From the NCBI GenBank assembly GCA_001970955.1, contig MPUH01000571.1, positions 1 through 45,310 on the forward strand: a stretch of DNA of 45,310 bases, read 5' to 3'. This stretch comes from Stentor coeruleus (taxonomy: Eukaryota; Ciliophora; Heterotrichea; Heterotrichida; Stentoridae). Shown here piece by piece: positions 1 through 12,200 of this stretch. Each line of letters opens with the position of its first letter. Positions within the stretch are counted from its first letter, which is position 1. The position numbers and the translations under genes are program-made. The notes under the pieces are model-generated. The model was not told where the DNA came from. It saw nothing but the letters and a program-made list of their open reading frames with translations, and made no database searches.

Positions 1-1
1 T

Positions 2-766
2 CATCATATAGAGTTCATCGCCCCAGATCTCATAAACCACGGTCCCTCAAATGAATACAATGAACTACTAAAATATCTTGACAGTTCATTATATTCAAAA
101 GAAGTTAAAATCTATTCAATGACAACTTTGTTATTAAAACTTAGCCTAGATGAGGTTCAATTCCCAGAAAACATCCAACACCTAGAAACTTGTTTTTGGC
201 TTATAGAATCCCTTCCTCATCATAAACATATAATCCTTCAGCATTTAGACTATACAATAGGTAAATATATTAAAGAAACCCAAACCGAAGAGTATTTTCT
301 TGGACTAGTAAGACTTATATTTAAACTAAAACAATATAATAAGAATTTAACTTCTGCTTTGACATTAGGGGAAATTCGTTTAAGGACAAGTTTTGGTATA
401 AAATACATTCAAGAAATTCTAAACACTTGTAATGGAGAAGTTATTATAAAATATTTAAGGTTTTTGAAAGAAGTTCAAGATTGCGGACTTAAAATGGGAA
501 ATATAAAAAATTTCATATTAGATGTTGTTATGAACTTTGTTGAATATAAGAATATGATAAATAATAAAGATATACAAGAAGATTGTATAATTATGAGGAT
601 GGTAGAATTGATTGGGGTAGATGATGAGAATTTAAAGAATAAAATGCAGGATATTAGAAAGAAAATAGAAGCAATAGGAAAAGAACAGGAGGAAAAAAAT
701 TACTTTGATTGTATATCGAAAGAAAGTGATTCTGATGTTGGAGATGATGTTTTTAATGAAGTTTAA
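2..766 (+). CDS. Kinase-less paralogue of the tandem kinase family (5' partial)
   Basis: The open frame enters from the left edge, so the true start lies outside the window; the ATG at 119 is internal, because residues encoded before it (such as LLKYLDSSLYSKEVKIYS) align with residues 30-60 of the two downstream paralogues. It shares with them the core TLLLKL.LDE...PE(N/S)I, a conserved (I/R)RLR(S/T).F motif and the IREKLE/IRKKIE helix. It then ends in an acidic tail (SDSDVGDDVFNEV) and TAA where the paralogues continue into a kinase domain. I see no decayed kinase domain in the following 900 bp. The domain looks all-helical and I do not recognise its family. It may act as a stand-alone scaffold or regulator related to the kinases, which is inference; a truncated kinase copy is the alternative. 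Confidence 0.75.
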   Translation, partial: HHIEFIAPDLINHGPSNEYNELLKYLDSSLYSKEVKIYSMTTLLLKLSLDEVQFPENIQHLETCFWLIESLPHHKHIILQHLDYTIGKYIKETQTEEYFLGLVRLIFKLKQYNKNLTSALTLGEIRLRTSFGIKYIQEILNTCNGEVIIKYLRFLKEVQDCGLKMGNIKNFILDVVMNFVEYKNMINNKDIQEDCIIMRMVELIGVDDENLKNKMQDIRKKIEAIGKEQEEKNYFDCISKESDSDVGDDVFNEV

Positions 767-1665
767 ATTATTATAAAATTAAAAAATGTGCAGATAATGT
801 TTTGGGTTTTGTTAATTGGTTGGATTTAAGGTTTTATGTGTATTTGATAGATTTTGATAATGATTGTGATGATAAAAGTTATAAGAGGTTTTTATGATAA
901 TAATGTATAGTGTATTAGGTTTTTAGTGATAAAAATTACTTTGTAGAGAATGATTTATAATGAAATTTTCACATATTTTCAGGAGATTATTGGGTGTGTA
1001 TTTAAAACTTTGAGTTTTTGATTGATATATTAGGAATTTATCATGAATACAAAATACAGTATATATTAGATAATAAACTAACCTTGTGTAGAAATATTAT
1101 AAAATATGTAATAAGCGTATAAATAGTGTATACATAGTATGTTATATAGAAAAGAATTTTGGGGGTTTGTAAATAATGATAAAACAAATAACATCATTTT
1201 TGAGAATCACTAGAATATAAAAATTATGATCTTCTATGGCTTATAAGAATAGAGTAAAAAAAGATGATTTTATATATCTAATAAACTTTTATATACACAT
1301 ATTTCATACTTAAATCTTTACTTATGCTATAAAATAAGCAATTATTATAGCAAATTATGCTTATATAATATCTTTAAAAAAAGTCAATTCCTTTTATATG
1401 CTAAATGATCAAAATATATTTTTTCGGGTTGATTTAAATGTTTCTGTTCACAATTTTTAAAAAATATATCCCATATCAAATCATTCCTGCTACAAAATAT
1501 TCTACTAGAATCATTATCTAGATAAAAATCGCTAAAATTATTCAACAAATAAAAAAATCTATCTAAACCATATCATATACATACAAAAGTTAAAAAATAT
1601 TAGTTTTAAACAACTAACTATATAGAAATTGTAAAATATATTAGAATGTTAATAATTGTAGATAA
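767..1665. other. Intergenic spacer, no gene seen
   Basis: AT-rich sequence with stops in all frames. The left half is T/G-rich and the part before the next ATG is A/C-rich. I see no remnant of a kinase domain and no RNA gene. Confidence 0.6.
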
Positions 1666-1670
1666 ATGTC
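1653..1670 (+). promoter_or_regulatory. Conserved start-codon context, copy 1
   Basis: The 18 bases taattgtagataaatgtc cover the last 13 leader bases, the ATG at 1666 and the next two bases. The same 18-mer recurs at 3770-3787 around the start of the next paralogue. It supports both start choices and may be a duplicated leader element or simply a trace of recent duplication. Confidence 0.5.
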
Positions 1671-3439
1671 AGACAATCCTCTAATTTTCATATTAAAAGA
1701 TCATCTGAAAACATCTCAAGTAGAATCAGCTGCTTCAAGCCTTGCTGAAAGCGGATATAAATCTGAAACAAGTGAAATCTTCAAGTATCTGAACACTAAT
1801 TCAATTGAAGTTTGGGCTTTCGCCACAGCAACCTTACTTCTCAAACTAAACCTAGACGAACCTAAACTTCCAGAAAACATCGAACTTCTCAAATATTGTT
1901 TTTCTCTTATTAATGCTCTTCCTGCTCATAAAGAAACTATTCTTCAGTATTTAGACACTGGAATTACTCAAAATCTAAAAGAAGCTCATACTGAAGAAAA
2001 CTTCCTCAAACTTGCAAATCTAATAAAAGAACTAAGAGTATATGATCCAAATTTAAATTCAGCTTTAACAGCAGGGAGTATTCGTTTACGTTCAGGATTT
2101 ACAATGAAATATTCACAAGAATTACTTGATTACGATGATGGGGTAAAAATCATTGAAATATTGAAATTTTTAATATCGGTACAGGAATGCGGATTTGCAA
2201 TAGATGCTTCGAAATCAATAATTATTAAAACAATTGCAAGCTTTCTTGAATTTAGAAACAAAATTCTTCCATATGATATAAAAGCTACTCCAAACATCCA
2301 GGAAGATTATAAAATTTTAAGATTAATCAAAACTTTAGGGATAGATGAAGAAACTTTGATAAACAGGATACAGATAATTAGAGAGAAATTAGAAGAAACA
2401 GAAAAGGAACAAGAAGATATTTCAGATAAAGTACAAGGCCTAAATATAAATGTTAATCAAAATGAAAATAAACCTAATATTGAGTTGGTTTATGCTGGAG
2501 TTCAGTTGAGAATAATAGAATCCGGGTTAACACTTGCAAGTAGTCAAGCAAAATTTGCTAGGACTACTGAAAATTTCCAAGTTTCTGTATACGTGGGACA
2601 ATATATGGGCAATTATGTTGCTGTGAAAATTTACACAAAAAACAGACCAGATGTAGATTTTAAAAATGTTTATAATGAATGCAAATGCTATCAGTTACTA
2701 GGTGATAGGGCTAATCCAGTGAAGAATGCTTTTTTAAAGTACTATGGATCATATACAACTAAAGATAGTGTTGGTTTAGTTATGGAATACGTAGAAAATG
2801 ATGTTATGAACTTTTTAACTTTATTTAAAAACAGTAACCAAACAATTTCTGATGTGCAACTCATTCCAATATTCTACAAACTTATTGTTTCTTTTGCTGA
2901 AATGGAAGAATTAGGAATTTATCATGGTGATATTAAACCACACAATATGCTTGTGGATAACAACTGGAATATAAAAATCATCGATTATTCAATATCTGTT
3001 GTTAGTCAAGAATTTTTAAATGAAGGAACTACATCTGGATTACTCCCACTTCAAGGAACATCAGGGTATATGGCTCCAGAAATAGTTGAGGAGATTAATA
3101 AAGGTAATAAAAAGGCTATCTTTAAAATGTCAAGAGCTGATGTGTTTTCTTTAGGTATTTCATTTTTACAAATGCTTACTTTAGACAAATATATTGATTA
3201 TAATAAGAAAGAAAACAATAATTTGCTTATGAAAGTAGTTGCTGATTTACCTTATAAGTGGGCTCAAAGTATGCTAAGTGCTATGCTTAATGTTGATCCT
3301 CAAAAAAGACCGAAATTTAAAGAATTGCTGAGTTATATTCAGAATGTATACACGGTTACATTTACTCNCGAAATTTAAAGAATTGCTGAGTTATATTCAG
3401 AATGTATACACGGTTACATTTACTCAACAATCAAAGTGA
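1666..3439 (+). CDS. Protein kinase with N-terminal helical family domain
   Basis: Residues 1-265 are the helical domain shared with both neighbouring paralogues; a short charged linker leads to a kinase domain at about 300-565. Visible kinase features are VAVK with K321, an alpha-C Glu in NECKCY, HGDIKPHNML (D422) and GYMAPE. Two signature positions differ from the norm: HRD is HGD, and the magnesium motif DFG is DYS (D440). Catalytic Lys and both Asp remain, so activity is plausible; the substrate is unknown. Read literally, the frame runs into an N at 3368 and stops at 3378. The 57 bases 3311-3367 are repeated exactly at 3369-3425, and if this is an assembly artefact the protein ends TVTFTQQSK with TGA at 3437-3439, resembling the paralogue end TRTFSQ. 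I give the repaired end. Confidence 0.85.
3311..3425. repeat. 57-bp direct repeat flanking a single N
   Basis: Bases 3311-3367 and 3369-3425 are identical and separated only by the ambiguous base at 3368. This is the pattern left when two overlapping contig ends are joined without merging. It creates a false early stop in the kinase gene. Confidence 0.9.
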
Positions 3440-3782
3440 TTAAGGAAATTTAGATAAGTAGGTTAAAAATATGATTAATGAATAGATGCAGTTTTTTATA
3501 CTTATATTATTCAGTATTATAAATAGTTTATATCATATTTACATCTTGATTATAATGCTTTATAAGGCTTAGTTGTTATAAAACTCAAAGTATTTAACAC
3601 AAAAATACAAACTTTATCAACAAAAACTGTAATATAATTTAATTATATCCCTAACAGTTTGAAGCATGATCTTATTATACTTTAATTTTCATGGGCTTGA
3701 ATTTTTTTTTTTTACTTATCAAGGCAAATATCCTAAGTACCTCTAAAAATTCAAATAATAATTAGCTTATAATTGTAGATAA
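3440..3782. other. Intergenic spacer between kinase paralogues
   Basis: AT-rich, with a run of T near 3703-3712 and no open frame of note. It ends in the shared leader 18-mer before the ATG at 3783. Confidence 0.6.
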
Positions 3783-3787
3783 ATGTC
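3770..3787 (+). promoter_or_regulatory. Conserved start-codon context, copy 2
   Basis: Identical to the 18-mer at 1653-1670 and placed the same way over the ATG, here at 3783. Sequence further upstream is not obviously shared. Confidence 0.5.
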
Positions 3788-5468
3788 TCTAAGTTCGCTA
3801 ATTTTCATAGCACAAGAAAACCTGAAAACTCCCCAAGTTGAATCAATAGCTGGAAGCCTTATACAAAGCGGATCTAAATCTGAGTATACCGAAATTTACA
3901 AGTACATAAACTGTGCCTTAGAAGTTCAGATTTACGCTGTTGCAACTTTACTGATTAAAATAAACCTAGATGATCCAAAACTTCCAGAAAGCATCTATTA
4001 TATAGAAACTTGCTTTTGGCTTGTTGATATACTACCTGCCCATAAAAAAATTATTCTTGGAAACTTAGATTCTAGTATTGATAAAAATATAAAAGTAGCT
4101 CAAAACGAAGAGCATTTTCTTGAGCTTGCAAAACATATAAAAAAATTAAGAACTTATGATCCAAGTTTTACTTTAGCTTTATTATCAGGGGGTATTCGTT
4201 TACGTTCAGGATTTACAATGAGATATTCAAAAGAGATACTTAAAACAAATTATACAAATATTAACATTATCAGCATTTTAAAGTTTTTAATCTATATCCA
4301 AAATTGTGGCTTTGAAATTAATAGTTCAATGATGATAGTTATTAGTGCAGTTATGAACTTTCTTGAATACAGAAATAAATATGTTCTTCAAGATGCTGAG
4401 GTTAATTCTAATATTAAAGAAGATTATGAAATATTAAATTTAGCCAAAGGGTTTAATTTAAATAATCAGTATTTGAATAATAGAATACAAATAATACAAG
4501 GGAATCTAGAAAGAAAAGGAAATTTCAATTCGAATAATAAAAAAATTATAGATCCTGTTATACAAAGCAAATCTTTTGAAGATATTTATTCTAAAACTCA
4601 ATTAAAGATGATAGAATCTGGATTAACATATAAAGGAACTGGCCCAATATTTGCAAGAATGCATAATAATTTCCAGGTTTCTGTATACTTGGCAGATTAT
4701 AATGGAATTGATGTAGCAGTAAAGGTTTATAAAAAACTAAAGCCGGAAGCTGATTTAAACAGAGTTTTTAATGAATGTAAATGTTATCAGATCCTTAGCG
4801 ATAAAGCTAACCCTACATATAATGCATTTCTTAAGTATTATGGGACATTTATTATTGAAGATTGTGTGTATTTAGTAATGGAACATGTAGAAAATGATCT
4901 TATGTATTTTTTAAGTTCTTATAAACAAAACAACACAAAAATTACTGATCTTCAGATTTTACCATTATTTTATAAACTTATTGCTTCTTTTGCTGAAATG
5001 GAAGAATTAGGTATTTATCATGGGGATATAAAACCACATAATATGCTTGTAGATAATAACCGGAATATAAAGATTATTGATTATTCGATTTCTGTTGTTA
5101 GCAATCGGATTTTAACTGAAGGAACTACTTCTGGTACACATCCATTACAAGGAACAATAGGATATATGGCCCCAGAAATTGTTGAGGGTATTAAAAAAGG
5201 ACAGAAAATGGGATATTTCAAAATGTCGAAAGCTGATGTATTTTCTTTAGGAATTACATTTTTGCAGATCCTAACATTGGAGAGTTATACTGATTATAAT
5301 TCTCAAGAAAATAATAAATTGCTTATGGAAGCAGTGAGAAAATTACCGTATGCATGGGCTAGAGAAATGCTTAAAAATATGCTAAATATTGATCCTAATT
5401 GCCGACCACATTTTAATAAACTTTTAGTGGATATTTCAGATGTATGCACTAGAACTTTCAGTCAATAA
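3783..5468 (+). CDS. Protein kinase with N-terminal helical family domain (tandem paralogue)
   Basis: The 561-residue product matches the 1666 gene end to end. The N-terminal helical domain carries the shared RLRSGFTM(K/R)YS motif near residue 140. The linker (about 245-280) is diverged and Asn/Lys-rich, and the kinase domain covers about 285-560. Motifs are VAVK, NECKCY, YHGDIKPHNMLVDNN (H413, D415), IIDYSISVVS in place of DFG, and GYMAPEIVE. Stretches such as AEMEELGIYHGDIKPHN are identical in both copies, while linker and insert regions vary, as expected for constrained catalytic cores. The DYS and HGD changes are therefore fixed in the family rather than errors. The frame is intact to TAA. 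Family-level assignment to a named kinase group is not possible by eye. Confidence 0.9.
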   Translation: MSLSSLIFIAQENLKTPQVESIAGSLIQSGSKSEYTEIYKYINCALEVQIYAVATLLIKINLDDPKLPESIYYIETCFWLVDILPAHKKIILGNLDSSIDKNIKVAQNEEHFLELAKHIKKLRTYDPSFTLALLSGGIRLRSGFTMRYSKEILKTNYTNINIISILKFLIYIQNCGFEINSSMMIVISAVMNFLEYRNKYVLQDAEVNSNIKEDYEILNLAKGFNLNNQYLNNRIQIIQGNLERKGNFNSNNKKIIDPVIQSKSFEDIYSKTQLKMIESGLTYKGTGPIFARMHNNFQVSVYLADYNGIDVAVKVYKKLKPEADLNRVFNECKCYQILSDKANPTYNAFLKYYGTFIIEDCVYLVMEHVENDLMYFLSSYKQNNTKITDLQILPLFYKLIASFAEMEELGIYHGDIKPHNMLVDNNRNIKIIDYSISVVSNRILTEGTTSGTHPLQGTIGYMAPEIVEGIKKGQKMGYFKMSKADVFSLGITFLQILTLESYTDYNSQENNKLLMEAVRKLPYAWAREMLKNMLNIDPNCRPHFNKLLVDISDVCTRTFSQ

Positions 5469-6242
5469 TATTTGTAAGAAATTAAGTTTAGGTAAAATTA
5501 TTTAAAAAAATAGTTTGGTTTGAGTAATAAAAGCGATAATCCTTGTAATTTTATTATTTTTGGGTTGATGAAATAACTTTTACATTTCAAAAAAAAAGGA
5601 AAATATTGCTTTGATTTTGCATGTTTTTTTTGTGTTGGGTATAAATTATATTTATGGACTTCTTTGAATTTTTTTGGGGATTTAAATGACTGTAATTAAT
5701 AAATTGGTATATATTTTTTGATAGTAAGAGCGAAATATTTTTTTTATGTGAGTATTATAAAACTAGTTATCTTTGAAAGATAAAGAAATTAATATGGTAA
5801 AAAAGTTATTATTTGGTAATGTATATTAGGGGTATTTTTAAATTCCAATATACTTTTAATATGCCTTGTATCACACTAAATGCTAATCTAAAAAACATCT
5901 AAAATTTTATATCTTTTAACCCATTACAAAATGATTTCTATTACTAAAAACACTTTGCCATTATCCAAACATTTAAATTCTATTTCATATTTACATTTTA
6001 ACCTACTATAAAACATTCTCTACTATTAAAAGCATTTTACCTATTACCAAACATTTAAATTCTACCTTAGACTTGCACAAATAATCCACACAACAACCAA
6101 AAAAAAAGCTAATAAAAAAACAAAAATATGATAAAAATCCAAATCCTCAGCCATCTAAAATTTCAAAAAATAACCCCAAATGCTAATAAAAATAAAAACC
6201 AAACAATAATCTCATTCTACTTTTTCTAATAAACCTTTATAA
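5469..6242. other. Intergenic spacer, composition switch
   Basis: The first half is T/G-rich (3' flank of the kinase), the second half A/C-rich (5' flank of the dynein gene). A loosely repeated phrase around 'accaaacatttaaattctat' occurs near 5966-5986 and again near 6036-6063. No gene is seen. Confidence 0.6.
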
Positions 6243-9200
6243 ATGGAATCACGTGATCTAGACATAAAAAGAGCCTACAACCAGCTACTCGAGTTCGAAC
6301 TAGAGCAGCAAAAGCAAGAAGCTCTTCGCATGACCCTCGGTACACCTTTTGGCCGAGCTGGTCCTTTCAAATTCGACCTTTCAACCCGTAGTTCCAAGCT
6401 CCTAAGCCCAAATTATACAAGTGTCTTAGCAAGACATCCTTTTCTCTCATCAATTTCTGGGACAAACGAAGAAGGTATTTCCCTACTAGCCAAATCTGCC
6501 TCAACAAAAATCATCTCATCCTTCTCAAGCCGTAAAACCAAACTGCCCAAGCTTGTAAAAATATCAAACCCAAGCTGTCAAGAAAGTGAATCGCTTAAAA
6601 ACCAAAATCTTCAACGTAAAAAACTCAAAGATGATATGATGAAAAAATTCCCAAGCAACATAAAACAAGTAATCAGCGATGTTTTTGATAATGAATTCAA
6701 CTCAAGTACATTTTATGAAACCCCACAAGACAAATCAGATTTCAACCCATTCCTTAGACCACATGGTAAGAATTATTTTTTCCCTTTAGAAATGTTTTAT
6801 GATGAAGAACTAGACTTAGAAAACCTATCCTATCCTATAAATGGTTTTTCTATGTATAATATTGGTGATCATTACGAATGGAGACCATGCTCTATATTAA
6901 AATTCAATGAAGACAATGGGAAGTTTTTTATAAAATGGGATGATAGACAAGAAATTAAAGAAACATCTCGGCATACGATAAGGTTTTATTTTGAAGATGA
7001 AAAACTTTTCTTAGAAAAAATCGATCAAGCTAAAAGATATAGAATTAACTATGAAGCTGCTATAAGATATCTTGCAAGACTTGAACTAGAAACTTATAAG
7101 AATTTAAACATGATAAGCATATCTCAAAAACAAGAAAAAAAAATTATACAAAAAATAGGTAAAGATATCAATGAAATAATGCATGAAGATATTTATGATG
7201 AGATAAGGAAAAATTATGTTAGAGGTGTTGTTGAGTTTACATTTAGAATTGAACATTTTGTTGGAGATGCGAAAAAATTAGAACATCCTTGGATTGATGA
7301 ACTTTTGAGATATGAAAAAATGATGAAAAGGGTTAATGAAAACAGACACCCTGGGTTTAAAAGTGTTGAAAATAAATTAGAGAGGATTATGATGATAAAT
7401 AATAATGAAACACAAGCTTTGAGGAAAGTTGTCAATTTTCTTGGGGAGATTTCGAGTTATAGGTTTTATCATGTTTTGTTGGATTTGTCGAATAAGAAAT
7501 CAACACATGATGAGAAGAAACTTAAGTGGATTGCTAAAGATTGGTTTACTGAGATTAAGATTAAAGTGGATAAAATTGTCAAGGGGTCAACAAAACTTTT
7601 AAGGACACAAGAAAATGTAACGGATAGGCATTATTATATTGCCCAAGTGTTTTTTGAAAGCAATTTACAAGTTGCAGTGAGGAAATCAACAGATGATTTG
7701 TATCAGCATATTGTGAAGTTTTACTCTATTTTACCGATCCAAACATATTCTAATGATATTTTCATCCATCTTCCCAACTCATTTCTAGAAAAACGATCTA
7801 AATCACGGAATTTATTAAACCTAACTCCAGACCCTCCTACTCCTGAAAGCCAAGAAAACTGGGATTCTTTAGTAAAAGCTTTTGAAACCCTGCTTTCAGA
7901 TCAAATTTATGGGCGGACTTATACAAACTATACAAGTCAAACCCCGATGTTATCCTTACAAATAATCTCAAGGTTTTCCATGTCTCGACAAATGCGTGGT
8001 CGTAAATTAAAGCTTTTTACCATAGCTCGAGAATCTGAAAAAAGCATTCAATCCCATCCTAACAAAATATTGAAAAAAGGTATCACAAGCATTCCTCAAG
8101 AAGATGAACTTATAAGGCTTCTTGAACTAAAAATCCGCGCGCCAAAACCAAGAAAAATTCCTCTTCTTGCTGATCTTGACCTGCCTTGGCTTAGAGTTAG
8201 TATTGCTGAAGCAGGGCTTTTTATTACCCCAATATTAAAAATTACTGAAGAATCTTTAAGAGATCTTATCAAAGCTCCATTAAAAAGTTTGGAAAAAATC
8301 AAAAGTATCAGTAAAGAAAAACTTTTTGATAATAAACTTAATATACCTAATTCAAAAGAATGTTATGAAGAGCTTTTGTATGAATTACAAGATTCTATTA
8401 AATATAGTATTATTGGACCTGTTTCTATGTTAAGAGTATTAAGAAAATATGAATACCTTGTTAAATATTCACCTGAGGCTATACTTAATAATACTATGAT
8501 GGCACATGAAGAAAATTATCCAGCTTTACATGTGACTATGAAAAAAATTAAAAAAGACTCGGATGAGATTGAAAATTTAATACCTTCGCATATGAGTTTT
8601 GGCATTTTTAGTTTGGATTTACAAATGATTAAAGCAGAGATGGTTAATAATGCGAATCAGTTGCTTATTGCGATTTTGGATAGGATTGAGAGTGAAAAAA
8701 GCAGACTTCTTGATGAAGCGCATTATAAGTTTAGGAATTTGATTAAAAAACTTGTAACACCTCCAGATACAGTTGAAGAGTTTGTAGAAGTTCGAGATTA
8801 TATTGAGAGAAAAAGTGACCAGGAAGATTTTAAACCAATTAAAAGCTCTTTGCAAATATGTGATGTGATTTTGAGTATAATGGAAGAGTTTCATTATTCG
8901 AAATATAAAGATGGTGAGGAGAAATACTGGAAATCAAAATCATGGAGTAACGAATTAAAAGCTAGTCAAATAGTGGCTGAAAAAATGATCCAACAACTTT
9001 ACCCGCATTTCAGATTAAAAGTCAGAGATAGTATAAACAATTTAAACAGAAACTTGGATTCTATAATGAAAAACATTGAAGAGTTCCGTAGTTATAACTT
9101 AATAACCGAAGCTTATCATTACTCCAATCTAGCTAAAGAAATTGCTTGTCAGCTAAATGACTTCTACGATAAAAGTAAAATTATAAACAACCAAGAACAA

Positions 9201-12200
9201 ATCCTAAAATTCGAAAAATCAGACTTTTCCAAAATTGAAAACATGATCCAAGAGTTTGAAACCTACAACCAACTCTGGGAATACATACAAAATTGGAATG
9301 AAAAACACAGCTGCTGGATGAATAAACCATTCCGTTTAGTCAACCCAAAAGAAGTTGAAGATATATTACGAACAGGTTTTTCTTTACTAAACAAAATTTC
9401 TCAAAAATGCCAAGATGACACAATCCTAGTATCTATAGCTTTAATAATGCAATCAAAACTAAACCAATTCGAAAAATATTTACCTCTTATTTTCTGTTTA
9501 CGTGATAAATCTATACAATTACGTCATTGGAAAGAGATTTGGGGTATATTCAAAGAAAAAATCATCGATGAAAATAAAATAGAAAGTTATTTAATGGATA
9601 ATCAAACCTTACAAAATTTATTAGAAAAAGATATTTTAAATAAACTTTTACCAATAGCCCAAGTTGCATTAAAAGCTCGTCATGAATTTGAAATTGAGCA
9701 AACAATGACATCAATAGATAAAGATTTAAATTCAAGGATTGAATTAGTAAAATATGATGAATGTGATAAATTTGAAGTAGTAAAAGATATTAATATTATA
9801 TTAGATGTTATAAGAGAACATCTTTTAACACTGCATTTTTTATTGAAAAACGTGAGATATATAGACCATAGTAAAAGTAAAATATACGATTTGATATCAG
9901 TAGCGACAAAACAACAGGTTTTTCTTGAAGATTTATCGAAGTTCCAGGAAAAATGGAAGGAGTTGTTCCCTTTGTTCCTTTTGCCTGTAAGAAATATATA
10001 GGAAATTTCAGATGATATGCGTAAAGAGTCGAGTATTATGAAAGAAGCTCAGATTTATTATGAGAAAAAGCTTGAGTATATCTCATCAGGTCTTGCTTAT
10101 AGTGCAGTAAGTGATGGTTCTTTTAAAAGTATGCTTGAAGTGAATGAGTTGTTAGAAAAAATCAGAGAAGAAGTTAAAAACACTTTAAGGAAAAAACAGG
10201 AAAATTGTTCAAGATTATGTTTTATGGGTTATGAATCATTGATAATTTTCTTAAGAGAACTTGTTAAAAGGGAAAATTTAAACATTTCCCAATTGTTTCC
10301 TGGTCTTGATAGTATTGATGTTAGTGGTAATAGTATTTCTATTGTAAAAAGGTCAACTTATGATTTAGAACTAGTTAGACCAGTGACACTTTTTTTAGCT
10401 AATAAAGCTTTACCTTTAGATACTTGGGTTGTTGATTTAGAAAACGCTCTTATTCAAACATTTAAAGAAAAAATATCAAGGTTGAATGTGGCTGAGGACA
10501 ACTGGTGGGATACTGAAAATGATGCGCAGATCCTCATAACAGCAGAAATGATTTTTTTTTCTAAGAACTTTAATACCAAAGGTCTTGGGGATAAGCTTAA
10601 AGGGTACTTTGAAGGGATAATCCAAAGTATTCGTTTAGGGAAATGGCATCTTGAAAAGCTTTCTATAGTATTATTATCACAATTAGCTTTATTAGAAAAC
10701 ATAAAAAAAGACCCGATATGCTGGGATTTTAGTTTGAAATATGCGACATCTCCTTGCTTACAGCTTCAGGTGCTAAATTATTCAATTGATTTTTGTTATG
10801 AGTTCCATAATTTAGCTGATTTCACTTATATCCCAACACCAATAACAGATAAGCTTATGCTGCATATAGTAAATTGTGTTGTAACTCATCAAACAGTTCT
10901 TTTATCAGGGAATAGTAATGCAGGTAAAACTAGTACATTAAAAGAAGTTGCCCTTTATTGTGGAAAAGGAATTGTGTTTTGGACTGCAGTTAAAGAAAGT
11001 ACTTTTATGGTACTTATGAGTATAGTCTCTGGTTGTGCCTCAGGAGGGTTTTGGGGAGTTATTGAAGAAATCCATAATGTTGAAGTTCCTGTTCTAAGTT
11101 CTATTTTGTATTATTTATATGATATAATACAAAAACTCATACAAGATCAAAGCCGGCTTATGCTTGGTGAACGCATTCTCCGTATTAAACAAGGTTTTAG
11201 TATTTTTTTCACATCTTCATACCCTAGAAAAATTCCTGAGTTCCTAACTAAAAACCTTCGACTTGTCAATATTGTCCAACCTGATTTCAGGTCAATCATA
11301 TCAATAAAATTAGAAGCATTAGGCTTTGATACTAAATACTCTTATCATATAGCGACTATATTCAATTTACTATCAAACAACTTTGAAAGTATGTCTGGAG
11401 AAAAGTCATCTTTAGTCATTCCAAAATCTTTAAGTTTACTCAATGCCTTACTTAAACTTTGCCCTTTTGAGCTTAATGATAAAGCAATTGTCGATGCTTT
11501 TAGACAGCTTTTTGGCCCGGAACTATCCCCAGTGGATAAGAAAATCCTCAATGAAATTCTTTTATCAGTGTTTCCTGACTATGTTTTTTGTGAAGAACCA
11601 GATGAGAATGAGGATATTTTCCATGTTCAAGGGTATAAAAGTAACAGTGATACTTTATTAAGAGCGAAAATGTTACTTGAGATGGTAAAAAGTAAACATA
11701 AATGGTTGATTGTCACAGGAACAGCTTGTTGTGGTAAGTCAACTCTAATTGGAGTATGTGCGAATCAGTATTCAAAAAAGCTTGGTAAAGGTTTTTTAGT
11801 CCACAAACTTAGTGATGTGAATTCAGAAAATCTTTTCCGTTTAGTCAGTTTGTGTGAAAAAAATAATGATGGGAAATATTCATATTGTTCATATCCTATA
11901 GGAGATACGAAATTCCCATCAAATTTCGATTGGATTGTCATGGATGCTAGATCAAAACTTGATTGGGATGCTTTGAATTATATAAGCCGTGGGGAAATAT
12001 ATGTTAATGCTTCACAAAGAGTCAGTGTGCCAAAAAATCTAAAACTTTTCATTGAATGCGAGAATTTATCAGAATTCACTCCAGGGGACTTGAAAAATTA
12101 TAATATCGTCAATGTGTCAGAGGAAATGATCACAGCAAGCGAAATTTTTGAAGCACAACTTGATTTATTAGACAACCCCGAACTGAAAAAAATCTATCAA

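Noticed and set aside
9960..10040. Frameshift or sequencing error splitting the dynein gene in two
   Set aside because: The interruption is a clean 15-nt GTA...AG block that leaves the frame unchanged, and three other such blocks occur in the window.
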